The notes under the pieces were generated by a model that worked only from the letters and a program-made list of their open reading frames with translations, had not been told where the DNA came from and made no database searches. A DNA stretch of 53,883 nt, taken from positions 1-53,883 of the forward strand of contig JAIPJR010000004.1 in the NCBI GenBank assembly GCA_021734045.1, given 5' to 3'. This document shows, piece after piece, positions 26,794-35,533 of this stretch. Each line of letters starts with the position of its first letter. Position 1 is the stretch's first letter. Made by a program: the position numbers and the translations under genes. Source of the stretch: Fidelibacterota bacterium. Lineage in GTDB: Bacteria > Fidelibacterota > UBA8477.

Positions 26794-27034
26794 TGAAACA
26801 TTACTGGAAATCCTGCGTTGTCCTGAAACCATGCAACCCTTACGCATGGCGGATTCGGCGCTTATTGAAAAAGTCAACACAAAGGTCAAAACCGGAACGC
26901 TGAAAAATATCGGTGGCGAGGTGATTGAAGAACCCCTGACATCCGGTTTAGTGCGGGAAGATGAGAAAATCCTGTATCCTATCCGGGATGATATTCCGGT
27001 GATGCTCATTGATGAAGGAATATCACTCACTTAA
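26786..27034 (+). CDS. Trm112/YcaR (UPF0434)-type small protein
   Basis: The 82-residue protein begins LLEILRCPETMQPLR and ends in the family's typical ILYPIRDDIPVML. In other organisms Trm112-like proteins activate methyltransferases, while the role of the bacterial versions is poorly known. Only a single Cys of the usual first CPxC pair remains (RCPET), so the zinc site seems lost, as in several bacterial members. The ATG at 26786 lies within the stop region of the ABC gene, implying coupled translation. Confidence 0.82.
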   Translation: MIDETLLEILRCPETMQPLRMADSALIEKVNTKVKTGTLKNIGGEVIEEPLTSGLVREDEKILYPIRDDIPVMLIDEGISLT

Positions 27035-27089
27035 CGCAAAGCTCGTATTTTTACGGCGTGATGAAAAATACAATGCCAAACCTCTTTTG

Positions 27090-27118
27090 TTGACACACCA
27101 TTTTGAACCGTCTATATT
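27090..27118 (+). promoter_or_regulatory. strong sigma70-type promoter of the PorV-like operon
   Basis: A perfect -35 TTGACA (27090-27095) and a near-consensus -10 TATATT (27113-27118) are separated by exactly 17 bases. Transcription would start about 27125, giving a 5' leader of about 150 bases. This is the best promoter in the window. Confidence 0.75.
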
Positions 27119-27124
27119 CGCCGC

Positions 27125-27271
27125 ATAAACAGGGGATAGCCTATCGAGAAATTGGTAATTCGGAGCTAGAACAACCAGATGACATGAAAGAACCACTCGC
27201 TGAATGAGTGGTTTTATCTCGAAAAGGCACAAAACCGGATGTAGAAGCGTTCGGTTTTTATTTTTAGGAGG
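27125..27271 (+). promoter_or_regulatory. structured 5' leader with attenuator-like hairpins
   Basis: The leader contains hairpin 1 AACCACTC/GAGTGGTT (27191-27198 with 27206-27213, loop seven bases). Hairpin 2 is AAAACCGG/TCGGTTTT (27231-27238 with 27251-27258, loop 12 bases), followed at once by a T-rich tract TTTTTATTTTT and then by the Shine-Dalgarno AGGAGG (27266-27271). A long-range pairing CGAGA/TCTCG (27145-27149 with 27217-27221) could close a larger junction around hairpin 1. Hairpin 2 has the form of an intrinsic terminator placed just before the ribosome site, so transcription attenuation is possible. I do not recognise it as a known riboswitch class. Confidence 0.45.
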
Positions 27272-27275
27272 ATAA

Positions 27276-28631
27276 ATGAACCGTAAAGGTCGAATTTTAA
27301 TTGGAATAATGTTGGGGCTTTTGGGAAGCCAAATAGGGTATGGTCAGAGTACGGCCGGCGCGCTGTTTCTGCTAATTGCACCCGGTGCGCGAGCAGGCGG
27401 TATGGGTGAGGCACAGGTTGCGGTAGCAGATGACGCCTATGCTAGCTATTGGAATCCGGCTGGGATGGCTTTTCAGACGGGTTATGAACTTTCCGGTATG
27501 CATGTAAAATGGCTGCCGGGCCTGGCTGATGACATGACCTACGATTTTTTGGCTTACCGCCAGAATCTGAAAAATATCGGTTCCATTGGGGGACATATCA
27601 TTTACCTGGATGCAGGGACACAAACCCGCACCGATTCACAGGGGAATGTGGAAGGTACATTTTCGACATATTTCGCTGCAGGAGCACTTAGTTACAGCGC
27701 ATTACTTACTCAGACATCAAGTATTGGTTTAAATGCAAAGATTCTTTATCAGCACTTGTCTGACCGGGCGACGGGGACGGAGCAGGGAAATCCCTGGTCC
27801 ACTGATTTCGGTTTTGATGTAGCGTATTTAAAGCGGGATGCAGCCAATGGCTGGTACGATTTTGCTGCTCTTTTGACCAACATCGGTCCCAAGGTATCAT
27901 TCATTGATGAAAATCAGGCTGACCCCATGCCCACTACCCTGAAACTGGGAATTAACCTGCATTTGGTGAATCAGACACATAACAAGCTCAATATAGTTTA
28001 TGATATTTCCAAACTCGCGGTCGCTTCCTACCCGGCGATGGATTGGGATGGTGATGGCTGGGTTGGTGGCTACAATGAAGATGGCCTGGGCGATTTTATT
28101 AATGGGGAACCTGCCGCCACGAAGGGGTATGATTATAGCCAGACGGGCGATCTTGAAGCTGCTCATACCGATCCCTGGTATATTGCTTTGGTGACTTCCT
28201 GGTTGGATGACTGGTATCTTGGTGGTGATTGGGATGTGAATGGTGATCGCCGCATCGGGGGATATGATGAGGATGGGAATGCCACCTTTATTGGCAGCGA
28301 TTCTTTACCAAATGGCGTTACGTATGGCGATCCAGCTTATGGAAAATATGACCATGAGGGCAATCTGGAAGTAGGGAATAAGGAGGATCGGACATTTAAT
28401 CGTGAGCTGGAATCTCTGGTCCACAATGTGGGTGCGGAGTATTGGTACAACGATTTGTTCGCGATTCGTGGGGGGCTCTATTATGACAAGCTGGGCTCCA
28501 TTTTCTCACCCACATTCGGTTTTGGCCTGCGTTTTGGGAACTTTGGATTTGATTTTGGCTACACCAGCGCCAAGGCAGACACAGATCCACTGAACAATAC
28601 CATGCGTTATTCCTTATCCTATAAGTTTTAA
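27276..28631 (+). CDS. PorV/UPF0164-like outer-membrane protein with an Asp-rich duplicated insert
   Basis: A signal peptide ending near residue 23 (IGYGQS) leads into the PorV family start LIAPGARAGGMGEAQVAVADDAYASYWNPAGM (positions about 33-64, its key residues being the GARAGGMG turn and WNPAG). Such barrels shuttle proteins exported by the type IX system. Residues about 256-367 form an unusual insert: two loops rich in Asp/Gly (DWDGDGWVGGYNEDG at 256-270 and DWDVNGDRRIGGYDEDG at 318-334), each followed by a matching YD...GNLE or GDLE segment. They look like calcium-binding loops of the EF/dockerin type, arising by duplication. The C-terminal strands (FGFGLRFGNFGFDFGYTSAK) close the barrel. 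The ATG follows AGGAGG by four bases. It opens the envelope block. Confidence 0.78.
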   Translation: MNRKGRILIGIMLGLLGSQIGYGQSTAGALFLLIAPGARAGGMGEAQVAVADDAYASYWNPAGMAFQTGYELSGMHVKWLPGLADDMTYDFLAYRQNLKNIGSIGGHIIYLDAGTQTRTDSQGNVEGTFSTYFAAGALSYSALLTQTSSIGLNAKILYQHLSDRATGTEQGNPWSTDFGFDVAYLKRDAANGWYDFAALLTNIGPKVSFIDENQADPMPTTLKLGINLHLVNQTHNKLNIVYDISKLAVASYPAMDWDGDGWVGGYNEDGLGDFINGEPAATKGYDYSQTGDLEAAHTDPWYIALVTSWLDDWYLGGDWDVNGDRRIGGYDEDGNATFIGSDSLPNGVTYGDPAYGKYDHEGNLEVGNKEDRTFNRELESLVHNVGAEYWYNDLFAIRGGLYYDKLGSIFSPTFGFGLRFGNFGFDFGYTSAKADTDPLNNTMRYSLSYKF

Positions 28632-28655
28632 TAACCCATCATTAACGCAGGTAAC

Positions 28656-31538
28656 ATGCACAAATTCGGCTTTTCCTGGTTACTGCCGGCAGTCATTGGC
28701 GCGACCTCATTCCTGATAATTGGACTGCAACATGTTTCGGCACAAACGCTGACCGTTGCGGCAGTACGGGTTGAATTTCAGCCCGACACGACAGCAGGGA
28801 CTGCCGGATCCGGGCAATTTGTCTATAATCCTGACTTTGGCGTGGCGTGTCCTGATTTCAGTATGGATGCACCGCCGCATGATAAGGTTTTTTTTCAGGA
28901 TCATCTGCGTGCTGCCAAAACCTATTGGAATCGCGTGTCACAGGGCGCTGTGGACATTGATTTGGGAGCGTCGGTCGTACTGCCGGCTGGGAATACTGAA
29001 AGCTATGTCTTGCCACACGAGATGGCGTATTACCATCCCTTTGATCGCGCTTTTGACACCGACACCAAGCTGGCAGAATTTATAGCTGATGTTGTCACCG
29101 CAGTGGGGGGTGATATTGATTTTACGCAATACAACACCTTTATCATTTTCCACGCGGGCCTGGGAGGTGATTTTGAATTCGCACTGGACCCCACGCCCGG
29201 GAATTTACCATCGGCATATTTTTCGGCTGAGGAATTGGCTAATCTGGGTGTGACAGCACTTCTTCCCAATGCCCTGATTGTTCCTGAATCCCAGAACATG
29301 CTCCATTTCCCGGAGACACGGGAAATGTTTGTAGACGCTGATGATCCCTGTTTTTACCAATTTGGTCTGAATGGTACACTGGCGCTTATACTGGGGTTTC
29401 GATTGGGATTACCGCCCATGTATAACACGGATACAGGGCAGTCGTTGATTGGAAAATTCGGTCTCATGGATCAGGGGGCAGCCAATATGCAGGGTATCGC
29501 TCCCGCAGAACCCAATCCATTCACCCGCATTCAACATGGCTGGCAATCGGCAAATTCAATCTATGTTGGCGACACGATCCAACTTCAGGTGAACGATGCC
29601 CCGATGAGATTCCAAATCGCTCCCCGGGAGTATTTCCTCATTGAAAACAGGCAACGAAATTTAACACCCACACCGAGCGGATTCAGGGAATGGATTGTGA
29701 ATGCGGACACCGCTGGCGTCAAACTTGCCAATTCAGGTGTGGTTTTACAGACAGATGAAGCCGGTGCAGGTTATCCGGGGAATGGTCTGCTCATTTGGCA
29801 TGTGGATGAGAATGCGCAGTACACCGCAGCAAACCCCAATGGTGGACCTGTGCAAATAGTGGATTTGATGGAAGGGGATGGCGCGCAGGATTTGGGGAAT
29901 AGAACACGGATTTTGTTTGGTGAATTTTTGGAAGAGGGGTGGTGGTTTGATCCGTGGTTTGCCGGAAACGCTGGATGGTTTGACCTGAACCGGAATCAGC
30001 GTGTCACCCAGGATAGTTTGGTGCGATTCGGTCCCCACACACGCCCCGGTACACATTCCAATACTGGCCGTCCCAGCCATTTGGTTCTGGACCAAATCTC
30101 CCGACCGGGGCAGACCATGTCATTTGTTGTTACCTCCCCACGATTGGCTGGTAACCGTTTTGTGGAAAAACTCTACGGACCCGTGCCAAACGATCTCCCC
30201 ACAGTGCTGGGGAAAATCCGCGATCAGGATTCGCTGGCACTTTTCCAGGTTAATTCGGCAGGAAATTTTGTATCGCTAGGAAACACTTCGTTAGCACTTG
30301 ACAGTGTCCTTCAGACAGCCACCGATTCCACGCTTCAGTACCGCTATCCTTACCTGGTGACGGAGACTGCCTTTGGTAACCGATTTTTTGATATTCGGGA
30401 TGGCAATTCTTTTACCGATCAGTCCCCCGGACCGGTTTCAGGGTTGCATTCTGGCGAATCCAATCTGTACTACTGGGTAAATACCGTGGATTCTGGTTAT
30501 GTGTTTCAGATTGGAACCTCCACCAATCAGATCAACCGTTTTGCTGCATATCCTGATTCCGTTGTAGGGATGATGGGGATCGAGCAGGTCGTTACGACTG
30601 ACAGTTTGTACCACAATCGCGGAGAATTGGGAGAGCCGGCTCTGGCCATTGATGGTCGTGGTTTTCTGCCTGTTGAATTTCAAACGACCAATCAGCAGGA
30701 CAATTGGGGCTATCTCTACGCTACGCAACAGGGGGAGTTGGTTTACCATAGCAGTGTTGATGAGATCCACACGATTACCACGCAATTACCGCGGTTCGCT
30801 ACGCCACTTCACGCTGATACCGGTACTGCCCCGGAATTTTTACTCGTCTATGATGATCATATCAAGGTCACTACGCTAAATGGGACGCTATTTCCCAATT
30901 CACCTTGGAAAGTCTCAGAATGGATTGGCAACCCGCTCGTGGGTTGGTTCACCCGTTCGGAATTGCCGGAAATCTTTCTGCGCCATCCCGATGGTTGGTC
31001 GCTTTATAGTATCAAAGGAGAGCTTCTTGAAAGCGGTTCATTGCCATGGACTAACACGAATAGTGCAACAGTGCCTGATGTTTTTGCCACTGGTGTTGAG
31101 GCCTGGCAGATCATTGGGGAAGGTGGTTCTGCTCTGAAGTTTTTGCTGCCGGGAGAATTCCGACCACCACTCTGGCCTGCAGCTCAATTGGGGAATGGCG
31201 GATATCAGCGCGTGGTCAGCACAATCCCCGAAAACGCAACAGCGGTTGATCTAATGGAGCCGGCCAGCGTGTTCAACTATCCCAATCCGGTGTATGGAAA
31301 TGCCACCACATTCAGGGCATACCTGGGAGATGTGAAAAAATGGCAAGTCGATATTTTCGCCCTTTCCGGTGGCCGGGTTGCGCGTCTTCAGTCCACGAAT
31401 CCAATCAAAAATAGCTATAACGAATTGGATTGGGATACTTCCCACATTGGGAATGGTGTTTATCTGGTAAGTGTGGAAGCAACCGGATCGGATGGAAGGT
31501 CCACAGGCAAAATTCTGAAAGTAATGGTAATTCATTAG
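28656..31538 (+). CDS. M6-like secreted protein with T9SS sorting domain, catalytic site lost
   Basis: This 960-residue exported protein (signal cleaved near HVSAQ, residue 30) aligns with M6 (immune-inhibitor-A type) metalloproteases around the active-site region. Where active enzymes read HExxHxLGLPDLYDT, this protein has GTLALILGFRLGLPPMYNTDTG (residues 240-261), so His, Glu and His are replaced by Leu244, Ile245 and Phe248. The following GKFGLMDQG matches the family's later GxWDLMD. It is therefore probably an inactive protease homologue. The C-terminal 90 residues (FNYPNPVYGNATTFRAYLG and GVYLVSVEATGSDG) are a type A sorting domain for T9SS. It lies 25 bases behind the PorV-like gene, a likely partner in secretion. 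Confidence 0.75.
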   Translation: MHKFGFSWLLPAVIGATSFLIIGLQHVSAQTLTVAAVRVEFQPDTTAGTAGSGQFVYNPDFGVACPDFSMDAPPHDKVFFQDHLRAAKTYWNRVSQGAVDIDLGASVVLPAGNTESYVLPHEMAYYHPFDRAFDTDTKLAEFIADVVTAVGGDIDFTQYNTFIIFHAGLGGDFEFALDPTPGNLPSAYFSAEELANLGVTALLPNALIVPESQNMLHFPETREMFVDADDPCFYQFGLNGTLALILGFRLGLPPMYNTDTGQSLIGKFGLMDQGAANMQGIAPAEPNPFTRIQHGWQSANSIYVGDTIQLQVNDAPMRFQIAPREYFLIENRQRNLTPTPSGFREWIVNADTAGVKLANSGVVLQTDEAGAGYPGNGLLIWHVDENAQYTAANPNGGPVQIVDLMEGDGAQDLGNRTRILFGEFLEEGWWFDPWFAGNAGWFDLNRNQRVTQDSLVRFGPHTRPGTHSNTGRPSHLVLDQISRPGQTMSFVVTSPRLAGNRFVEKLYGPVPNDLPTVLGKIRDQDSLALFQVNSAGNFVSLGNTSLALDSVLQTATDSTLQYRYPYLVTETAFGNRFFDIRDGNSFTDQSPGPVSGLHSGESNLYYWVNTVDSGYVFQIGTSTNQINRFAAYPDSVVGMMGIEQVVTTDSLYHNRGELGEPALAIDGRGFLPVEFQTTNQQDNWGYLYATQQGELVYHSSVDEIHTITTQLPRFATPLHADTGTAPEFLLVYDDHIKVTTLNGTLFPNSPWKVSEWIGNPLVGWFTRSELPEIFLRHPDGWSLYSIKGELLESGSLPWTNTNSATVPDVFATGVEAWQIIGEGGSALKFLLPGEFRPPLWPAAQLGNGGYQRVVSTIPENATAVDLMEPASVFNYPNPVYGNATTFRAYLGDVKKWQVDIFALSGGRVARLQSTNPIKNSYNELDWDTSHIGNGVYLVSVEATGSDGRSTGKILKVMVIH

Positions 31539-31542
31539 CCGC

Positions 31543-34500
31543 ATGTTTTTTTATCGCTTGAAACGCTCCCTTTTTCCACACCTGATCCTCCATGGAATCA
31601 TCGGATTGGTACTTTTCCTGCTTTTGCCCAGCCTTGTACAGGGGCAATTCGGATATAACCACCCTGAATTGAATTGGCATACGATTGAAGGCGAGCATTT
31701 CATTGTTCACTACCATGACGGTACCGAATGGACCGCAAATGAAGCGTTGGTGATTGCCGAGGATATTTATCCGGCCATAACGGCGGTGTATGACTACGAG
31801 CCATCGGACAAGACCCAGTTGATAATCCGAGACACCGATGATTACGCCAATGGCGGCGCCTATTACTACGACAATAAGATTGAGATTTGGGCGATGCCGC
31901 TGGATTATTCCCTGAGGGGCTCGCACTACTGGTTGCGCGATGTGCTGACCCACGAATTCACACACATTATTTCCCTGCGGGCTGCTCGGAAATTCGGGCG
32001 AAATATTCCGGCAGCCTACTTCCAGGTCATTCAGTACGAGCCGGAACGGCGCGATGATGTACTCTACGGTTATCCCAACGGCATCATGTCCTATCCACTG
32101 CCGGGTGTTGTTGTACCGATGTGGTGGGCAGAGGGCGTAGCCCAATATCAGTCCAATGCCAAACGCTATGATTGGTGGGACAGTATTCGGGACATGATCA
32201 CCCGTGACAGGCTATACCATGATGATTTCCCTTCATTCACTGAAATCAACAGCTTTGGTAAGGAAGGCGTTAAAAATGAAGCGGTCTATAACCAGGGCTT
32301 CAATCTGGTGCACTTTTTAGCGAAAAACTGGGGTGAGGATATTCTAAACCGGATTACCCGGCGATTGGGTTCCCCGCTCAACTATTCCTTTTACCAGGCC
32401 CTTGCCGCCGAAACCGGGCTCACCAAGCGTCAATTTCACGCTGCCTGGCAAGACTCGCTGCACAAACTATACGCGCCGCTTCTGACTGATCCCAATCGAA
32501 CGCCGGTCAAGCTTATCCAACGTGAGGGTGCCACCAATGGTCATCCTCGTGTTGCACCGGGGGACAGTATCATTGGCTATATCAGCAATGCCGGGCAAAG
32601 TTACATGGCACTTACGGGGTTATACCTGAAACGGGATAAGGAAGAACCGCAATTGCTGGTTCCCGGCGCGGAAGGATTTGACTGGGCACCCGATGGCGAG
32701 TGCGTGGTCGTCAGCCGAAAAAATTTCTGGGATGGGGGATTGGTTGTTCCGCCGGCATTGAGGAACGCCACCGCACCCGGCATGGCCGCTCATCATCACC
32801 CGACAAGCCTGAAGCAACAACAGAATTGTGACCGGTGCAACTTTGCCCTTACCGGTTCGCGTTTCAATGATTTGTTTAGTCGTTCGATTCATCCGGACAG
32901 CAGCGAGCGACAACTCACCTTTGGTGAGCGCGCTAAAAATCCAGCCTGGTCACCAGGTGGTGGCAAAATCGTTTATGTAAGTTTGCACGATGGTACCAAT
33001 AACCTAAAAATGGCTTTCCCTGACTATCCGGATTCCACGGTTTCGCTCACCCAAATGTTGCCGGGAACGCAGGTCTTCACGCCCCGGTGGCTGGACAGTA
33101 CGCACATCATTTTCGACTATGTGAACGGGTATAATCGTGATATTGGTCTTCTGAATCTTGAAACCAACTCATGGACACCGTTGCTGGACAATGATTGGGA
33201 CGAGCGGGATCCTTACCCTGTGGACGAAAACACGCTGATTTATGCTCATGACCGTTCGGGTGTGTTTAACATTTATCAGCGCGACTTGGTAACGGGAAGC
33301 GAGGCAGCACTGACCCATGTGGTTGGTGGTGCATTCCAGCCTGAATTACACAACGACCGTCTGATTTACTCGCTTTATGACAGTTTGGGGTACAATATTG
33401 CAGAATTGCGCCAGCAGGATTTTTATTACACCAAAAATCCAGAGTCCGGGACTGGTGATACTTCCACGCCGGTTTTTTTCCAGCGTGATCTGCCGGCAAA
33501 GGATTGGAGCAGGCACGAATCCACGTTGCAGCATGTGCCGTATGAATTGCGGTATGGCCCCATGTTCATTCTGCCCCGACTTCAGGTTGACATTGACAAA
33601 TCAAAAAACAAGACGGTGGTCAAACCGGGACTCTACTTTTTTTCAAATGAAATCCTGGATAACTATCTGCTCATGGGTGGTGGGGATTTTGGTTTGAATG
33701 GGGATTCAGACCTTTTTCTACTGGCGGAATATCACGGTTTTTTACCAACACTGTCACTGGAAGTGTATCACATGACCCGGAATACACGCGAGGATTTAAT
33801 CTATTACGATGGCGTCTATACGGCGGAATCTGAAATTAAATTCCGTCTCACGGAAGCCACATTAAAAGCCGCTGTGCGGTTGCCGGATATTCATTATTTG
33901 GACGCTGACCTGCGAGCAGGAACATACAACACCTATATTGATGACCATTTGATTACAACCGGTGACGGTGGGAACCTTGCTGTGGGTGGTCTGTCTTACG
34001 ACTATTTCAAGGGAATCGATTGGGGTGTGCATTATCGTTATGCCGGACTGGCTGTGCGCCAGGAGAGTGGCATTAATCCTTCCGGGTTTCAATTCGATAT
34101 CTCTCTGCGGGATAATTACCATAATTTCATGGATCAATTTGGTTATAATGAAGACACCGGGAGTTGGGGTGAGATTTATAATCTTTATCACTACCAGCGG
34201 CTGGATATGAAAACCTTCTATGGCAAGCGGCTGGGCGTAAATTCCAAAACGGTATTATCGTTGAACACTGACATAGCCGTCCTTCCCCATAATCAGCTGG
34301 ATGATTTTTTCTACGATTTTGGGGGTGGATTACCGGGATTACGGGGCTATCCGTTTTACGGTATCAGCGGTACCCGGAAAGCGGTTGTTACTGGAGCGCT
34401 ACGATTCCCGGTCATGCGCAATCTTTACCAACCGATTGCTCAATTTGGCCTGCAGGATATTTATCTGGGAATCGTGGGGCAGATTGGTAGTGCCTGGACC

Positions 34501-34758
34501 GGTGAGCCCGATGCCAATTTGAATTCAGAGCAGGACATTTCCAGTTTGATCCGGAATGATTTGGCCAATTCCCGTTGGCGGAAAGACGTGGGGGTGGAAT
34601 TACGCCTGAAAGGGTTCTCATTCTACGGGTATCCTACAGCGATTGAATTTTCCGGCTATTATGGTCTGGACCCCCTGACGGTAGAAACACTATCAACCAC
34701 CTACCAGTATGGGCGGGAAATGCGCTATTACTGGAGAATTTTATTTGGGTTTGAGTAG
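31543..34758 (+). CDS. very large metallopeptidase-propeller-outer-membrane-barrel protein
   Basis: Three modules appear in order. Residues about 35-330 are a gluzincin-type peptidase with HEFTHIIS (137-144) and the downstream glutamate motif WWAEGVAQY (194-202). Residues about 340-690 are TolB-like WD40/PD40 propeller blades (for example KNPAWSPGGGKIVYVSLHDG). Residues about 700-1071 are a barrel whose end resembles Omp85/FhaC or surface-antigen proteins: LPGLRGYPFYGISGTRKAVV near 928-947, then a final strand ending in YYWRILFGFE. The N-terminus has a signal or anchor (about 14-33). A CDRC pair (about 429-432) sits in a loop of the propeller. The zinc ligands are intact, so a surface-exposed, membrane-tethered protease is likely. 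It follows the previous gene by four bases. Confidence 0.72.
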   Translation: MFFYRLKRSLFPHLILHGIIGLVLFLLLPSLVQGQFGYNHPELNWHTIEGEHFIVHYHDGTEWTANEALVIAEDIYPAITAVYDYEPSDKTQLIIRDTDDYANGGAYYYDNKIEIWAMPLDYSLRGSHYWLRDVLTHEFTHIISLRAARKFGRNIPAAYFQVIQYEPERRDDVLYGYPNGIMSYPLPGVVVPMWWAEGVAQYQSNAKRYDWWDSIRDMITRDRLYHDDFPSFTEINSFGKEGVKNEAVYNQGFNLVHFLAKNWGEDILNRITRRLGSPLNYSFYQALAAETGLTKRQFHAAWQDSLHKLYAPLLTDPNRTPVKLIQREGATNGHPRVAPGDSIIGYISNAGQSYMALTGLYLKRDKEEPQLLVPGAEGFDWAPDGECVVVSRKNFWDGGLVVPPALRNATAPGMAAHHHPTSLKQQQNCDRCNFALTGSRFNDLFSRSIHPDSSERQLTFGERAKNPAWSPGGGKIVYVSLHDGTNNLKMAFPDYPDSTVSLTQMLPGTQVFTPRWLDSTHIIFDYVNGYNRDIGLLNLETNSWTPLLDNDWDERDPYPVDENTLIYAHDRSGVFNIYQRDLVTGSEAALTHVVGGAFQPELHNDRLIYSLYDSLGYNIAELRQQDFYYTKNPESGTGDTSTPVFFQRDLPAKDWSRHESTLQHVPYELRYGPMFILPRLQVDIDKSKNKTVVKPGLYFFSNEILDNYLLMGGGDFGLNGDSDLFLLAEYHGFLPTLSLEVYHMTRNTREDLIYYDGVYTAESEIKFRLTEATLKAAVRLPDIHYLDADLRAGTYNTYIDDHLITTGDGGNLAVGGLSYDYFKGIDWGVHYRYAGLAVRQESGINPSGFQFDISLRDNYHNFMDQFGYNEDTGSWGEIYNLYHYQRLDMKTFYGKRLGVNSKTVLSLNTDIAVLPHNQLDDFFYDFGGGLPGLRGYPFYGISGTRKAVVTGALRFPVMRNLYQPIAQFGLQDIYLGIVGQIGSAWTGEPDANLNSEQDISSLIRNDLANSRWRKDVGVELRLKGFSFYGYPTAIEFSGYYGLDPLTVETLSTTYQYGREMRYYWRILFGFE

Positions 34759-34761
34759 CTC

Positions 34762-35508
34762 ATGGTAAGACAAGCTCTGATGACAAAAGCAATCGTATTG
34801 TTGGTGGGCATTTCAACCGGATTCGCACAATATGCTGAACCCGGCTCGGGCCAACCCCAACCGATTCCCCGGGAAATGCAGAGAAATTTTGTAAAATCGC
34901 TCCTGATTCCGGGTTGGGGCCAGTTGAGTGAAGGCCATTATAAGCGTGCTGCAGCGTTCGCATTGATTGAAGCAGGCGCCATCGCCGGTCACTACCTTTA
35001 TTTGGCGAAGGAAGTGGATGCCGTTACCGATTTTGAAAATTTTGTGAACCTGCACTGGGATTTTAACCAGTGGATTGCCACGGAGAGTATAATCAATGGT
35101 AGTGTTTATCATTGTGGCTTTATTCAGACGCATGCCATGGATTATGAGACCATTGACGGTGTTAAATATCCCATCAAGGATAGCCATTATTATGAAAATG
35201 TGGGTAAGTACAATGAATTTATATGTGGCTGGGATGATTATGACCAGGCCAATCCGGATTCAACTGCTGATGGCGAATTATTAACGCCCCATAAATATGA
35301 ATATTCGCTCATGCGCCGCACAGCCAACGATTATGGGAAAAAAGCTAAACACGCGGTGACCATCATTATGTTTAATCATCTGATTAGCGCTTTCGAAGCG
35401 GCAATTGGCACCGATATTACCACCTATACGGGTAAGAATTGGCAGGCAACACTTCTGCCTGATACCCACATTGAACGGCGTGGCTTACAGGTTGTGGTGA
35501 CATTCTGA
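34762..35508 (+). CDS. small exported/membrane protein (DUF5683-like)
   Basis: The 248-residue product has an N-terminal signal (TKAIVLLVGISTGFAQY) and a core FVKSLLIPGWGQLSEGHYKRA followed by hydrophobic AAFALIEAGAIAGHYLY, the phrase found in DUF5683 and related small membrane proteins. A second hydrophobic segment lies near residue 205 (AVTIIMFNHLISAFEAA). The middle is Tyr/Asp-rich. The function is not known. It starts three bases after the large peptidase gene and ends ten bases before bamD, so it is part of the same transcription unit. Confidence 0.6.
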   Translation: MVRQALMTKAIVLLVGISTGFAQYAEPGSGQPQPIPREMQRNFVKSLLIPGWGQLSEGHYKRAAAFALIEAGAIAGHYLYLAKEVDAVTDFENFVNLHWDFNQWIATESIINGSVYHCGFIQTHAMDYETIDGVKYPIKDSHYYENVGKYNEFICGWDDYDQANPDSTADGELLTPHKYEYSLMRRTANDYGKKAKHAVTIIMFNHLISAFEAAIGTDITTYTGKNWQATLLPDTHIERRGLQVVVTF

Positions 35509-35533
35509 ACCAGAGGCGATGAAAGAGGATTTG

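Noticed and set aside
27045-27071. Hairpin GTATTTTT/AAAAATAC as terminator of the Trm112-like gene
   Set aside because: The stem is almost wholly A-T, with no T tract behind, so it is unlikely to terminate transcription.
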